NCBI RefSeq assembly: GCF_042611095.1
Contig: NZ_JBHFPV010000001.1
Location: 1,550,001-1,614,000, forward strand
Length of the DNA stretch: 64,000 nucleotides
From: Meishania litoralis
Lineage (GTDB): Bacteria > Bacteroidota > Bacteroidia > Flavobacteriales > Flavobacteriaceae
Reading direction: 5' to 3'
A program made the position numbers and the translations under genes. Each line of letters opens with the position of its first letter. The first letter of the stretch is position 1. Below are positions 42,550-51,681 of the stretch, one piece after another. The notes beneath the pieces were generated by a model. The model worked only from the letters and a program-made list of their open reading frames with translations, did not search any database and was not told the DNA's origin.

Positions 42550-43409
42550 CCTCTTCGCTTGAAATAGCCCAATAATTTCTTCACATAACTTTCATCGACA
42601 CGACAACTCAAAGTTCCACACCCCGATTTGGAAAAAATATCCTTAAAATAATCGACACGTTCTTTATGGAACTTGCCATAGGCCATACGCACACTTTTTG
42701 ATTGTGTATTGACCAATTGTACAGTACCCGTTTCGGCGTCTTCCACCTGCACCATCCCTAGATTCGGAATTGTTTCTTCACGTTCGTCATAGACCCGAAT
42801 ACCTGTTAGGTCGTGCTTGTTGCCTGCAATTTTCAAGGTTTTTTCATAATCATCGGCTATAAAGTCAGATAATATGAAAACAATGGCCTTTTTCTTCATT
42901 ACGCTGCTCAAGAACCTTAAGGCTTCGCTGATATCGGTCTTGTTGCTTTTAGGCTTGAATTCCAACAATTCCCTAATGATACGAAGTACATGGCTTTTCC
43001 CCTTTTTTGGAGGAATAAAAAGTTCGACCTCATCTGAGAAAAGAATCAAGCCTGCCTTATCATTGTTCTGCATGGCCGAAAAGGCCAAGGTGGCCGAAAT
43101 CTCGGTAATGACCTCTTTTTTGAATTGATTGGCGGTTCCGAAAAGTTCTGAACCGCTGACATCTACCATAAGCATCATGGTCAGCTCGCGCTCCTCCTCG
43201 AAAACTTTTACGAAGGGCTCATTATATCGGGCGGTCACGTTCCAATCGATACTGCGTACGTCATCACCGAACTGATATTGACGAACTTCACTGAAAGTCA
43301 TGCCACGGCCCTTGAAGGTGGAGTGATATTCGCCACCGAAAATATGATCTGACAGACGGCGCGTCTTGATCTCGATCTTTCGTACTTTCTTAAGAAGTTC
43401 TTTGGTATC
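42546..43409 (-). CDS. DUF58 domain protein of the MoxR/Bat system
   Basis: 287 residues. It has the DUF58 core with GRGMTFSEVRQYQFGDDVRSIDW and a following VWA-like segment (VDVSGSELFGT, ILFSDEVELF). The frame is open to 43454, but the ATG at 43409 (MDTKELLKKVRKIEIKTRRL) matches the family start. DUF58 proteins are constantly encoded next to MoxR AAA ATPases and are thought to be their partners. It overlaps the next gene by 4 nt. Confidence 0.9.
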   Translation of the reverse strand, partial: DTKELLKKVRKIEIKTRRLSDHIFGGEYHSTFKGRGMTFSEVRQYQFGDDVRSIDWNVTARYNEPFVKVFEEERELTMMLMVDVSGSELFGTANQFKKEVITEISATLAFSAMQNNDKAGLILFSDEVELFIPPKKGKSHVLRIIRELLEFKPKSNKTDISEALRFLSSVMKKKAIVFILSDFIADDYEKTLKIAGNKHDLTGIRVYDEREETIPNLGMVQVEDAETGTVQLVNTQSKSVRMAYGKFHKERVDYFKDIFSKSGCGTLSCRVDESYVKKLLGYFKRRG

Positions 43410-43486
43410 CATCTTTTTTTGTAAACAGTATTCGGCATCGGCCGATAGTTTCAATCACCGAATTTTGAAGAAATACTGCAAACGCT

Positions 43487-44488
43487 TTAAGGTACTTCGA
43501 CCTCGTTTACGATCTTGTTGATGATTTCCTCTGAAGTTATATTCTCGGCCTCGGCCTCATAGGTGATCCCTATTCTGTGCCGTAGCACATCGTGTACCAC
43601 GCCCCTCACATCTTCTGGAACTACATAGCCCCTGCGCTTTATGAAGGCATAACATTTTGCTGCGACGCCCAAATTGATGCTTCCCCTTGGCGATGCACCA
43701 AAACTGATCAATGCCTTTAAATTTTCAAGATTGTATTTTTCAGGGTACCGCGTGGCGAAAATAAGATCGAGAATGTATTTTTCTATTTTTTCGTCCATGT
43801 AAACCTCTCTGACCGCCTTTTGCGCACTTAGAATCTGTTTGGTGGTGATAACCGGTTTTACCTCGTCATATTTATCCAACAGGTTTTGGCGCATGATCAA
43901 TTGCTCCTCGTTCATCTTGGGATAGTCGATTACGGTCTTTAACATGAATCGATCTACTTGTGCCTCAGGTAGCGGGTAAGTACCTTCTTGCTCCACGGGG
44001 TTTTGCGTTGCCATGACCAGGAATGGTTTGTCGAGGGTAAAGGTCTCATCCCCAATGGTCACCTGTTTTTCTTGCATGGCCTCAAGCAATGCTGACTGCA
44101 CTTTTGCCGGCGCCCGGTTGATTTCATCGGCGAGTACAAAATTGGCAAAAATCGGTCCCTTCTTAATTGAGAAATCGTTGACTTTCATGTTGTAGATCAT
44201 CGTTCCCACAACATCTGCAGGTAAAAGGTCGGGAGTAAACTGAATTCTGCTGAAACTTCCCTTAACGGCTTTTGCCAATGTGTTGATGGCTAGGGTCTTA
44301 GCCAGACCGGGCACGCCTTCCAAAAGAATGTGGCCCTGCCCTAGAAGGCCAATGAGCAACCGTTCGACCATATGTTTTTGGCCTACGATCATTTTGTTCA
44401 TTTCCAACATCAGCAAATCGATAAAAGCACTTTCTTGCGCTATCTTATCGTTTACCGCACTAATATCTACAGTGGTATTTTCTTCCAT
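43487..44488 (-). CDS. MoxR family AAA+ ATPase
   Basis: 333 residues. Walker A is LLEGVPGLAKT near residue 58, Walker B is VLADEINRAPAK near 120, sensor 1 is LVMATQNPVEQEGTYPLPE, and the C-terminal lid (ASPRGSINLG) follows. MoxR ATPases work as chaperones that load cofactors or remodel membrane-linked VWA proteins. It heads the eight-gene operon that continues with DUF58 and BatA-E on the minus strand. The gap to DUF58 is 77 nt, the largest within the operon. Confidence 0.93.
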   Translation of the reverse strand: MEENTTVDISAVNDKIAQESAFIDLLMLEMNKMIVGQKHMVERLLIGLLGQGHILLEGVPGLAKTLAINTLAKAVKGSFSRIQFTPDLLPADVVGTMIYNMKVNDFSIKKGPIFANFVLADEINRAPAKVQSALLEAMQEKQVTIGDETFTLDKPFLVMATQNPVEQEGTYPLPEAQVDRFMLKTVIDYPKMNEEQLIMRQNLLDKYDEVKPVITTKQILSAQKAVREVYMDEKIEKYILDLIFATRYPEKYNLENLKALISFGASPRGSINLGVAAKCYAFIKRRGYVVPEDVRGVVHDVLRHRIGITYEAEAENITSEEIINKIVNEVEVP

Positions 44489-44648
44489 ATGCTACTTTAC
44501 AATTTTGGTTTTGATTGGTTGCGTTGTCATCAGCGGTGCAAATTGTTAAATTATTCACTGGGTTGCTGTTAACGATTGGTTAAATAATAGGTTCAAGCCC
44601 TTATTTTTATGAAGTTTTTAAGGGATTTCTTTTTAATTTCACAGGCCT

Positions 44649-45524
44649 ATGGGAAACATGGATTCTTTTTCTAAAATTATTGCCGGCACCATGACCTGGG
44701 GAAGATGGGGAAGGCAGCTTTCGAAGATAGAAAAAATAGAATTGATGAACCATTGTATTGGCGAGGGCATAACCACATTTGACCATGCCGATATCTATGG
44801 GGGCTACACCAACGAAGCCGATTTTGGAGAAGCCCTTGCCGACAGTCGAATAGCTAGAGAGAATATTCAGCTCATTAGTAAATGCGGTATTCAATATGTC
44901 TGTGAGGCACGTGACAACACAATAAAACACTATGATTATTCAAAAGACTATATTGTTTGGTCGGCGGAACAGTCACTTCGAAACCTTCAAACGGATTATC
45001 TTGACCTCTTTTTATTACATCGCCCGAGCCCTTTGATGCATCCCGAAGATATTGCCGAAGCGATATCTCGATTAAAAAAAGCCGGTAAGATAAAAGCGTT
45101 TGGCGTATCGAATTTTGCGCCGTCGCAAATCGCAATGCTCGAAACAATGATTGCCGTAGAAGGCAATCAAGTGGAATTCTCATTGACAGCGGATAAGGTT
45201 ATGTACGATGGCACTTTTGACGATGTTATTGCCAATAAGAGAATGGCGATGGCCTGGAGTCCTTTGGGAGGTTACTTCAAAGAGGAAACCGAAAACATAA
45301 AAAGAATCAAGGAGGTTATGACGAACATGACCGAAAGGTATTCGGCGACCGAGGGCCAATTGTTACTGGCCTGGATTTTAATGCATCCGGCCCAAGTATA
45401 CCCGGTGGTAGGTACGACGAACAAAAACCGTTTGAGTGCCGCCGTCGGTGCTATGAAAATAGCGTTGCAATTAGAAGATTGGTTTACCCTATTGGAAGCC
45501 AATCAAGGGCATAAAGTCCCATAA
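44649..45524 (+). CDS. aldo/keto reductase
   Basis: 291 residues with the TIM-barrel reductase pattern: FDHADIYGGYTNE (catalytic Asp and Tyr), ISKCGI (catalytic Lys), FLLHRPSPLMHPEDI (His) and AFGVSNFAPSQ. The HRPSPLMHP stretch is typical of the YdhF-like branch. It uses NADPH to reduce an aldehyde or ketone; the substrate is unknown. It is cotranscribed with the SDR gene, three nt downstream. It is divergent from the Bat operon. Confidence 0.9.
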   Translation: MGNMDSFSKIIAGTMTWGRWGRQLSKIEKIELMNHCIGEGITTFDHADIYGGYTNEADFGEALADSRIARENIQLISKCGIQYVCEARDNTIKHYDYSKDYIVWSAEQSLRNLQTDYLDLFLLHRPSPLMHPEDIAEAISRLKKAGKIKAFGVSNFAPSQIAMLETMIAVEGNQVEFSLTADKVMYDGTFDDVIANKRMAMAWSPLGGYFKEETENIKRIKEVMTNMTERYSATEGQLLLAWILMHPAQVYPVVGTTNKNRLSAAVGAMKIALQLEDWFTLLEANQGHKVP

Positions 45525-45527
45525 GAA

Positions 45528-46289
45528 ATGAAAATCATGAACAAAACAGCATTGATTACCGGGGCAACGAGTGGTATAGGAAAGGCCACTGCGGAACTGT
45601 TTGCCGAAAATGGCATCAGATTGGTCTTGTGCGGTAGGCGCCAAGATCGTCTGAACGATCTCAAAACGGATTTAGAAGTCAAGACCAAGGTACATCTGTT
45701 AAACTTTGATGTTAGAAATCGGGAGGATGTGTTTGAACGTATAAATTCATTACCCGATGATTTTTCGAAAATCGATATTCTTATAAACAATGCCGGCAAT
45801 GCCCATGGCCTGGATCCCATAGAATCTGGAAGCCTTGACGATTGGGATGCCATGATGGATATCAATGTAAAAGGACTGCTCTATGTCTCTAAAGCCGTCA
45901 TACCACAAATGGTCAAGAGAAAATCGGGCCACATTATCAATATAGGGTCGATTGCGGGCAAAGAAGTTTACCCCAAGGGCAATGTATATTGTGCCAGTAA
46001 ATATGCCGTCGATGCCATCAATCAGGGTATGCGGATCGACCTGAACCAATATGGTATAAGGGTAGGGGCCGTGAATCCAGGTGCGGTCGAGACCGAATTC
46101 AGCAATGTTCGTTTTAAAGGAGATGATGAACGGGCCGATATGGTCTATAATGGATTTGAACCTTTGCACCCCGAAGACATAGCTGATATTATCCATTTTG
46201 TGGTTACACGGCCATACCATGTGAATATTGCCGATCTTTTGGTAATGCCAACAGCTCAGGCAAGTGGCACCATTGTAAATAAAAGATAA
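45528..46289 (+). CDS. SDR family NAD(P)-dependent oxidoreductase (YdfG-like)
   Basis: 253 residues. TGATSGIGKATAELFAENG near the start binds NAD(P), NNAGNAHG follows around residue 88, and the catalytic Ser-Tyr-Lys set is in IGSIAGKEVYPKGNVYCASK. The overall pattern (NPGAVETEFSNVRFKGD, VTRPYHVNIADLLVMPTAQ) is that of YdfG, which oxidises serine and 3-hydroxy acids. The start may be the fourth codon (MNKTALITGATSG). It follows the aldo/keto reductase after three nt. Confidence 0.9.
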   Translation: MKIMNKTALITGATSGIGKATAELFAENGIRLVLCGRRQDRLNDLKTDLEVKTKVHLLNFDVRNREDVFERINSLPDDFSKIDILINNAGNAHGLDPIESGSLDDWDAMMDINVKGLLYVSKAVIPQMVKRKSGHIINIGSIAGKEVYPKGNVYCASKYAVDAINQGMRIDLNQYGIRVGAVNPGAVETEFSNVRFKGDDERADMVYNGFEPLHPEDIADIIHFVVTRPYHVNIADLLVMPTAQASGTIVNKR

Positions 46290-46340
46290 TTGCGAGTTAC
46301 GGGTGGCAAGTTCTAAGGCTTGTCTAAATACAACATTTAA

Positions 46341-46730
46341 ATGGCTAAAATTCAAGAGTTTGAAGATTTGGAAATATGGCAGAAAGCTAGAGACCTATGC
46401 AATGAGGTTTGGGAATTGATCGAAACGACCTCACTCGCTACGGACTATAAGCTGAGGAATCAAATGAACAGTTCTTCAGGTTCCGTCATGGATAATATTG
46501 CAGAGGGATTCGAACGTAACGGAAATCGGGAATTTGTCCAATTTCTTAGTATAGCAAAAGCTTCTTGTGGAGAATTACGCTCGCAATTATATCGATGCTT
46601 TGATAGAAATCACATTAAAGAAGAGGTATTTGAATTACTAACAGATCAAGCCAAAGTCGAAAGTAGAAAAATAGGGGCTTTTAAGGGCTACCTAAAAAAA
46701 TCAGAAAGAAAAGGGTCTAAATTCGATTGA
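46341..46730 (+). CDS. four helix bundle protein (S23 family)
   Basis: 129 residues of the S23/four-helix-bundle family. Typical elements are EDLEIWQKARDLCNEVW near the start, LRNQMNSSSGSVMDNIAEGF in the middle and FLSIAKASCGELRSQLYR later. The family was first found inside intervening sequences of 23S rRNA genes but also occurs as free genes in Bacteroidota; its function is unknown. Here it is not in an rRNA gene. It is followed by a heptanucleotide array. Confidence 0.88.
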   Translation: MAKIQEFEDLEIWQKARDLCNEVWELIETTSLATDYKLRNQMNSSSGSVMDNIAEGFERNGNREFVQFLSIAKASCGELRSQLYRCFDRNHIKEEVFELLTDQAKVESRKIGAFKGYLKKSERKGSKFD

Positions 46731-46743
46731 TTTTTATTTTTTA

Positions 46744-46823
46744 CCCGAAACCCGAAACCCGAAACCCGAAACCCGAAACCCGAAACCCGAAACCCGAAAC
46801 CCGAAACCCGAAACCCGAAACCC
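46744..46823 (+). repeat. heptanucleotide tandem array (CCCGAAA, 11 copies plus CCC)
   Basis: Eleven perfect copies of CCCGAAA follow each other without interruption and end in CCC directly before the TTG that begins the next gene. Seven is not a multiple of three, so the array reads the same repeating peptide in every frame and holds no stop. The copy number is likely to change by slippage. Confidence 0.97.
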
Positions 46824-46824
46824 A

Positions 46825-47961
46825 TTGATCAATAAACGCCTTCTTGTAAAAAATCTCCTGGCCCACAACGATGAAAACAGCTTTTACGATAAAAAACGAT
46901 TCATCGATATCGGTCAAAAAGAAGGTAAGGGAAAGTTTCTAAAACATGTTTGCGCTCTGGCCAATAGCAACCCAAAAAACAATTCTTTTATTGTAATTGG
47001 GGTGGAAGACGAGGATAATAAAATTGTCGGTGTCGATTTCTTTGATGACAGCAAAATACAAAACCTTGTCAACGCCTATTTGAATAACCCCCCTTTGATC
47101 TCATATGAGAACATACCCTTTCCCCATCTTCCCGAAGGTAAGGTAGTGGGCCTGGTGACCATAAAGTCGAGTGGAAAAGTGTGCTCGTTACGAAAGAACA
47201 TCTGGAAATATTACGGCGGGGCTGTTTTTTTTAGGGAGGGAAGCATCAGTCTGTCAAAAGCCTATGACATCGAGTTGAAAAACATCAATTCAGAAACGGT
47301 CAGTACCATCGAGCAACACGCCAAGAACAATATCGAACTTACCCTCGATGGGGTAATCGACTTTATTAACAACCGCCATCCGGATTTAGAGAGCAGTTAT
47401 AAGGTATTTAAAGAACAGTTCGTCGTATGTTGGGCGGGAAACAAAAAAAAAGTCAATGACAAGACCTATTATTCAAGGGTCGATATCGAACTGATCAATG
47501 AGCAGGTCAAACTGTTCTATTCGACACTTGACGAGATTACGATAACCTATGACGAGCATTCCTTTACCACCATTGAATATTTACAATTGGGCTTGGGCAA
47601 GAAACAAAAGTACTATCCCTTGGAAAAAGTTACTATTGCCTTTGAGAATAATGGCACCTATCAAATACAGAGCGAATTGATTTTTGAGGCGCCCCAGTTT
47701 GAAAAGAAAACCTTGCACCACATTTACAACGCCAACAATGTCTTGCTACAGAAACTGGAGCAAAAATTAATACTTAAAGCTACCGAGATCGAAGACCTGA
47801 TCCAACTGCCCGACACTTACCTAATCTGCTATCTCAACGGATTCGAAGAGGCCCGGGACCATATGGAGAAAGCGCGTCCCTTACTCAAGGACTATGACGC
47901 AAAAATCTACGCTTCGTTAAAAGAGTCGTTGCGCATCCTGAGAAAGGTAAGATATAATTGA
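46825..47961 (+). CDS. AlbA_2-type putative DNA-binding (ATP-binding protein) family
   Basis: 378 residues. The N-terminal 130 residues carry an AlbA_2/schlafen-like domain: GKGKFLKHVCALANSNP, SFIVIGVEDEDNKIVGVDFFDD and GKVVGLVTIKSSG. In many database entries this group is called ATP-binding protein, though no Walker motif is seen. The rest is unassigned. The frame begins with TTG (46825) followed by ATCAATAAACG; in relatives I recall the protein also starts at this MINKRLL, normally with ATG. The heptamer array abuts the start codon, so the expected leader and start region may have been rewritten by it. The domain is used in nucleic acid or RNA-cleaving proteins; the role here is unknown. 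Confidence 0.78.
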   Translation: MINKRLLVKNLLAHNDENSFYDKKRFIDIGQKEGKGKFLKHVCALANSNPKNNSFIVIGVEDEDNKIVGVDFFDDSKIQNLVNAYLNNPPLISYENIPFPHLPEGKVVGLVTIKSSGKVCSLRKNIWKYYGGAVFFREGSISLSKAYDIELKNINSETVSTIEQHAKNNIELTLDGVIDFINNRHPDLESSYKVFKEQFVVCWAGNKKKVNDKTYYSRVDIELINEQVKLFYSTLDEITITYDEHSFTTIEYLQLGLGKKQKYYPLEKVTIAFENNGTYQIQSELIFEAPQFEKKTLHHIYNANNVLLQKLEQKLILKATEIEDLIQLPDTYLICYLNGFEEARDHMEKARPLLKDYDAKIYASLKESLRILRKVRYN

Positions 47962-47979
47962 TTCTGAAATGGATACGAT

Positions 47980-49371
47980 TTATTTTGTCTGTTTCACTAT
48001 CCAATCTGAAATGACTTTCAATGCCGAAGGGGCGAAAGTTTGTTCGATTATGCCATACTCGCTAGGTAAACCCGTTTCGCTTTCTTGAAACAAATGGTTC
48101 AGACCTGGCAGTTCAAGAAAGGTGCCTTCTTGATTACCACCTTTCAAAAGGGCTTGCTCAAGCAGGGGCAGATTTGCTTTTGGAGGTACCTGAAGATCTT
48201 TTCCCCCATTCAATGCCAGCACGGCACACGATACTTTTTCTAGAACAGGGACCGGATCGTGTTTTACGAACCCGACCAACCAAGGCGTGGCAATAACGTT
48301 TATCTGTGTTTCAATGAAGTTTTCCACACTTGTTCCTCCCGGCACGATGTTCTTGGCTTCGTTCTTAAAGGCTTGGGTCATATACTGGTTTAAATCGTTT
48401 TTCAAAGTTTCGATATCGTCAGATTCCAAGACCATTTTGAAAACTTTGGTGTTGAATTCTTTCGTGATCTGTATGTCTTCTTCTGAGGCACCCGATGCCC
48501 TTGCAATCAACTCTTGCTGCAACACAATCAACTTATCTCCACGAAGACCGGGGCCGGCCAATAGTATTATGTAAGCGATGTCTTTTGATTTTGCGGCGAC
48601 CATTGGGGCGATAAAACCTCCTTCGCTATGGCCTATAAGCCCTATTTTTGAAGAATCGATTTCTTTTCTCGTTTTTAGATAGGCCACGGCACTTTGCACA
48701 TCAGTGGCAAAATCGGCAGAAGTGGAACTACCAAATTCCCCGTTCGATTTACCGAAACCACGGTCGTCGTAGCGCAACACGGCAATACCATTTCGGGTCA
48801 GGTGGTCGGCAAGGACCAAAAAAGGTTTATGGCCCATGAGTTCTTCATTTCGGTCCTGGGGGCCGCTCCCTGTAATCAGCACCACGGCAGGGAATTTGCC
48901 TGCTTTTTCAGGTAGTGTTAAGGTGCCGGCAAGGGAAATATCGGCATCTTCATTTATGAAAGTTACCTCCTCGATGTAATAGGGAAAAGGCTCCTTTGGT
49001 TCCTGTGGTCGTTTGGCAACGGGTTTTTCCATATCCTCCCTTGTCAATTTCAAGGGGAGTTGCATTCCGCCCTGGGAAAAAGTTCCTTCCAGGGCATCGT
49101 CGATAAGTTTCCCTTTAAAGGTTAATCCAAGATTGGGCGCGGTAATGGTCAAAAGGGAATCCTCGAATTGTGTTTCCGAGACCGGAATTCCGTTTGCGCC
49201 TTGATCGGGGCTGTCCATTGTCGAACGGAGACCGTTTTCAGTTTCCTCGATGTGGAAGACAATCCGCAGTTGGAATTCTTTTAGGTAACCATGCCAGTCT
49301 CCGGTGATGTCTTGGCCCGAAACGGTTAATAGCATTAAGAGGGCCGCTACCAAGGTCATGTTTTTTTTCAT
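47980..49371 (-). CDS. exported alpha/beta hydrolase
   Basis: 463 residues. A signal peptide (about LLTVSGQ), a beta-rich N-terminal domain (25-135) and an alpha/beta hydrolase fold. The nucleophile elbow is IGLIGHSEGGF near residue 248, an aspartate follows in NGGKDLQVP, and His in LPGLNHLFQ, completing a Ser-Asp-His triad. GSGPQDRNEELMGHKPF resembles proline-iminopeptidase/dienelactone-type family members. The substrate is unknown. It is convergent with the AlbA_2 gene (18-nt gap) and follows the 49389-49982 gene on the same strand. Confidence 0.87.
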   Translation of the reverse strand: MKKNMTLVAALLMLLTVSGQDITGDWHGYLKEFQLRIVFHIEETENGLRSTMDSPDQGANGIPVSETQFEDSLLTITAPNLGLTFKGKLIDDALEGTFSQGGMQLPLKLTREDMEKPVAKRPQEPKEPFPYYIEEVTFINEDADISLAGTLTLPEKAGKFPAVVLITGSGPQDRNEELMGHKPFLVLADHLTRNGIAVLRYDDRGFGKSNGEFGSSTSADFATDVQSAVAYLKTRKEIDSSKIGLIGHSEGGFIAPMVAAKSKDIAYIILLAGPGLRGDKLIVLQQELIARASGASEEDIQITKEFNTKVFKMVLESDDIETLKNDLNQYMTQAFKNEAKNIVPGGTSVENFIETQINVIATPWLVGFVKHDPVPVLEKVSCAVLALNGGKDLQVPPKANLPLLEQALLKGGNQEGTFLELPGLNHLFQESETGLPSEYGIIEQTFAPSALKVISDWIVKQTK

Positions 49372-49388
49372 TTCTTTTGATTATATGT

Positions 49389-49982
49389 TTATTCCTCCAT
49401 CACTTTGATAAGTTCGTCAATTTTTTGCAGTCTTGGCCTATAAATTTTTTTAAGGATGTAAAGGGTGTAAATGAAAGCAGCGATATGTCCTACAGCTCCA
49501 ATTAATACCATTTTAATAAATAAACTGCCATCGACGATTTGATCTAAATAGAATCCGGTAATGAAAAGAAAATAGCCGGGCATGGAAATTAAAGCGTACC
49601 CTGAAACGAGGGTTTTGGTTATTTTAATTAGGGTTTTGAGATAATGTCTATTTTGCTTCAAGTATTCGAGATAGTTTGCTGCTGTTTCCTTAGGCTTCCC
49701 CTTTTTTAATTTTCTCAGTTTTGTCAGATGCCATACCGCCAGAATAGCGATGAAAAATGATGCAATTTTGGCCAGTACAGGGGGCACGAAATATATATAA
49801 AGCAGAAATACTAGAAATACTGTGATTGCTGCTATTTGGCCAATTAAGATATCGTATTTTGTAAAACGATGAATTCGTTTCAAACTCGAATCCATATCGA
49901 GCATCAACCTTGACTTCTCAAATTTTATCCGTTCCACCTCGGGAGAGGATTGCCAGATTTTTATGAGCTCATCTTCCATCAT
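49389..49982 (-). CDS. membrane protein encoded with an ECF sigma factor
   Basis: 197 residues. A cytoplasmic N-terminus of about 40 residues is followed by four hydrophobic segments (two near 45-90, two near 125-175) and a basic C-terminal tail. The start overlaps the sigma factor stop by 4 nt (ATGA), so translation is coupled. Such placement fits a membrane anti-sigma or sensor partner, but the sequence shows no known anti-sigma motif (no zinc-binding HxxxCxxC). I treat the link as inference. Confidence 0.7.
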   Translation of the reverse strand: MMEDELIKIWQSSPEVERIKFEKSRLMLDMDSSLKRIHRFTKYDILIGQIAAITVFLVFLLYIYFVPPVLAKIASFFIAILAVWHLTKLRKLKKGKPKETAANYLEYLKQNRHYLKTLIKITKTLVSGYALISMPGYFLFITGFYLDQIVDGSLFIKMVLIGAVGHIAAFIYTLYILKKIYRPRLQKIDELIKVMEE

Positions 49983-50494
49983 GGTATCTTGTTTAAACAG
50001 TTCAACAATTTTGTTTTGATACGTTTTACCTTAACGGCAATATTGTTTTCGGTCAAGCCTGTAATGTTTGAAATTTCTTTGTAGGGCAGTTCTTCAAGAT
50101 ACAATGTGATGACCGCTTTGTCGGCTTCGTTCAGCTGTTTGATGCACTTTCGCAATTGCACGAGTTTTTCTTTTTTTACATTTTGCCCCTCTTCGCCAAC
50201 ATCTCCCTTATATATGTTAATGGTGTGGCCGTCAATGCGCAGCACTTTCCTCTGCTTCCTGATTTCCTTGGTCTTGAGGCGAAGGCAAACGTTCAACGTG
50301 ATTCTATACATCCACGTACCGATGTTCGAATTCTCCTTGAAAGACGGCATTGCCTTCCAGATATTGATTAAAACCTCTTGAAAAAGATCTTTGGTATCAT
50401 CCTCATCCTTGGCATAGACCGAGCATATACGCAATAGCATATGTTGATGCTCATCTAAAGCATTCAGAAAAATGTTTTCTAGGTCTTTGCCCAT
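49979..50494 (-). CDS. ECF-type RNA polymerase sigma factor
   Basis: 171 residues. Region 2 is visible in DLFQEVLINIWKAMPSFKEN and GTWMYRITLNVCL, region 4 in LPYKEISNITGLTENNIAVKVKRI with a helix-turn-helix. It directs RNA polymerase to a specific promoter set, likely in response to an envelope or stress signal. It heads the three-gene unit sigma, membrane protein, hydrolase. Its target promoter is not known; the unit may include its own. Confidence 0.92.
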   Translation of the reverse strand: MGKDLENIFLNALDEHQHMLLRICSVYAKDEDDTKDLFQEVLINIWKAMPSFKENSNIGTWMYRITLNVCLRLKTKEIRKQRKVLRIDGHTINIYKGDVGEEGQNVKKEKLVQLRKCIKQLNEADKAVITLYLEELPYKEISNITGLTENNIAVKVKRIKTKLLNCLNKIP

Positions 50495-50580
50495 AGTATT
50501 GGCTGGTCTCTATTAACTTAGTTACATTGACCTCAGAAAAATGACAAAGTATTTCGAACTTTTTGGGATAAGTATTTGAA

Positions 50581-51525
50581 TCAATCAAAAATTTCCTTGT
50601 AGTTGGGTAACGAAGGTATGGCCCCAAATCCGGTCGTGGTAATCGCGCCGGCTTTGTTGGCGATTTTTACGAAATCAATCATTTGATCAAGATTCTTGAC
50701 AATATCGTGCGGATTCTCCAAAGTGGAAACCTGCCGTAATAGACATCCTATGAAAGCATCACCCGCCCCAGTGGTATCAACGGGTCGTACATCGATACTA
50801 CCGATGGTCTGTTTTGAGGAGACGGTACTAAGCAACGTGCCTTCTCCGCCCAAAGTAATCGTAATTACTTGCACGCCCATTTCATGAAAATAGTCGCAGC
50901 AATCTTCAAGATTAGATTTTCCGGAAATCAATTGGGCCTCCTCGGAACTGAACTTGCACAGATTCGATTTTTCAATAAAAGGAATACATTTTTCGATAAA
51001 CGTTGTCTCATTGCCTTTCCATAGATCGATCCGAAAATTGGGATCAAAACTTATAAAAGCGTTCTGTGCGATCGCATCGTCAAAATAACGACGGTACGTT
51101 TCCTCCAAGCTCCCTCCGAGCATTGCTGTGGCCGCCCCAAAATGGACAAGATTATTCTTATAAAGACTGCCGATTTTCGAATCGTAATCAAGTTCTTGGT
51201 CGGCACCCTGGCTGAACACAAAGTCGCGTTCCCCGTCCTCGGCCAAAGAAACGAACGCGAGTGTTGTAAAGGTCTCCGTTCGCTGGGCGAAAGAAATGTT
51301 GACACCGTTGTCTTTTAAGACATCCAATAAAAATGTACCGAAAGGGTCTTTACCGACCGTGCCGATAAATGAACTGTTGCCACCCAGTTTCGCGATGGCG
51401 CAGGCAACATTGGCAGGGGCACCACCGGCCTTTTTAGTAAAGTCGATTGCCTTTGAAAGGTTTGAGCCCTGTTTTTCTGCAACGAAATCGATCAAAAGTT
51501 CGCCAATACAATAAACGGTTTTCAT
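50581..51525 (-). CDS. PfkB family carbohydrate kinase (fructokinase-like)
   Basis: 314 residues. GELLIDFVAEKQGS at the start, AGGAPANVACAIAKLGG near residue 35 and DTTGAGDAFIGCLLRQV near 260 (PfkB signature 2) are typical. The group includes fructokinases acting on free fructose. The frame extends to 51576, but MKTVYCIGELLIDF at 51525 is the natural start. It sits upstream of the sigma factor gene on the same strand with a gap of 86 nt. The sugar is not certain. Confidence 0.88.
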   Translation of the reverse strand: MKTVYCIGELLIDFVAEKQGSNLSKAIDFTKKAGGAPANVACAIAKLGGNSSFIGTVGKDPFGTFLLDVLKDNGVNISFAQRTETFTTLAFVSLAEDGERDFVFSQGADQELDYDSKIGSLYKNNLVHFGAATAMLGGSLEETYRRYFDDAIAQNAFISFDPNFRIDLWKGNETTFIEKCIPFIEKSNLCKFSSEEAQLISGKSNLEDCCDYFHEMGVQVITITLGGEGTLLSTVSSKQTIGSIDVRPVDTTGAGDAFIGCLLRQVSTLENPHDIVKNLDQMIDFVKIANKAGAITTTGFGAIPSLPNYKEIFD

Positions 51526-51681
51526 AATAGGCTGCTTGTCATCACCTAATGTAGTTACAATATAAGCTTGAAACAAAAGTTTGAGCGTTCACTTTTAAAA
51601 AAGTGGAGTATGCAGTGGGTTTCACTTTGCCCATCATTTGAGAAATCAGTATCTTCTTCGAAAATTTAAACACTGCTGAAA

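Noticed and set aside
46744..46823. Telomere-like or replication-end repeat
   Set aside because: CCCGAAA resembles some eukaryotic telomere units, but the array is internal, short and surrounded by normal bacterial genes.
44649..51576. Genomic island or prophage
   Set aside because: The genes are mixed and partly accessory, but I see no integrase, transposase, tRNA attachment site or phage structural genes.
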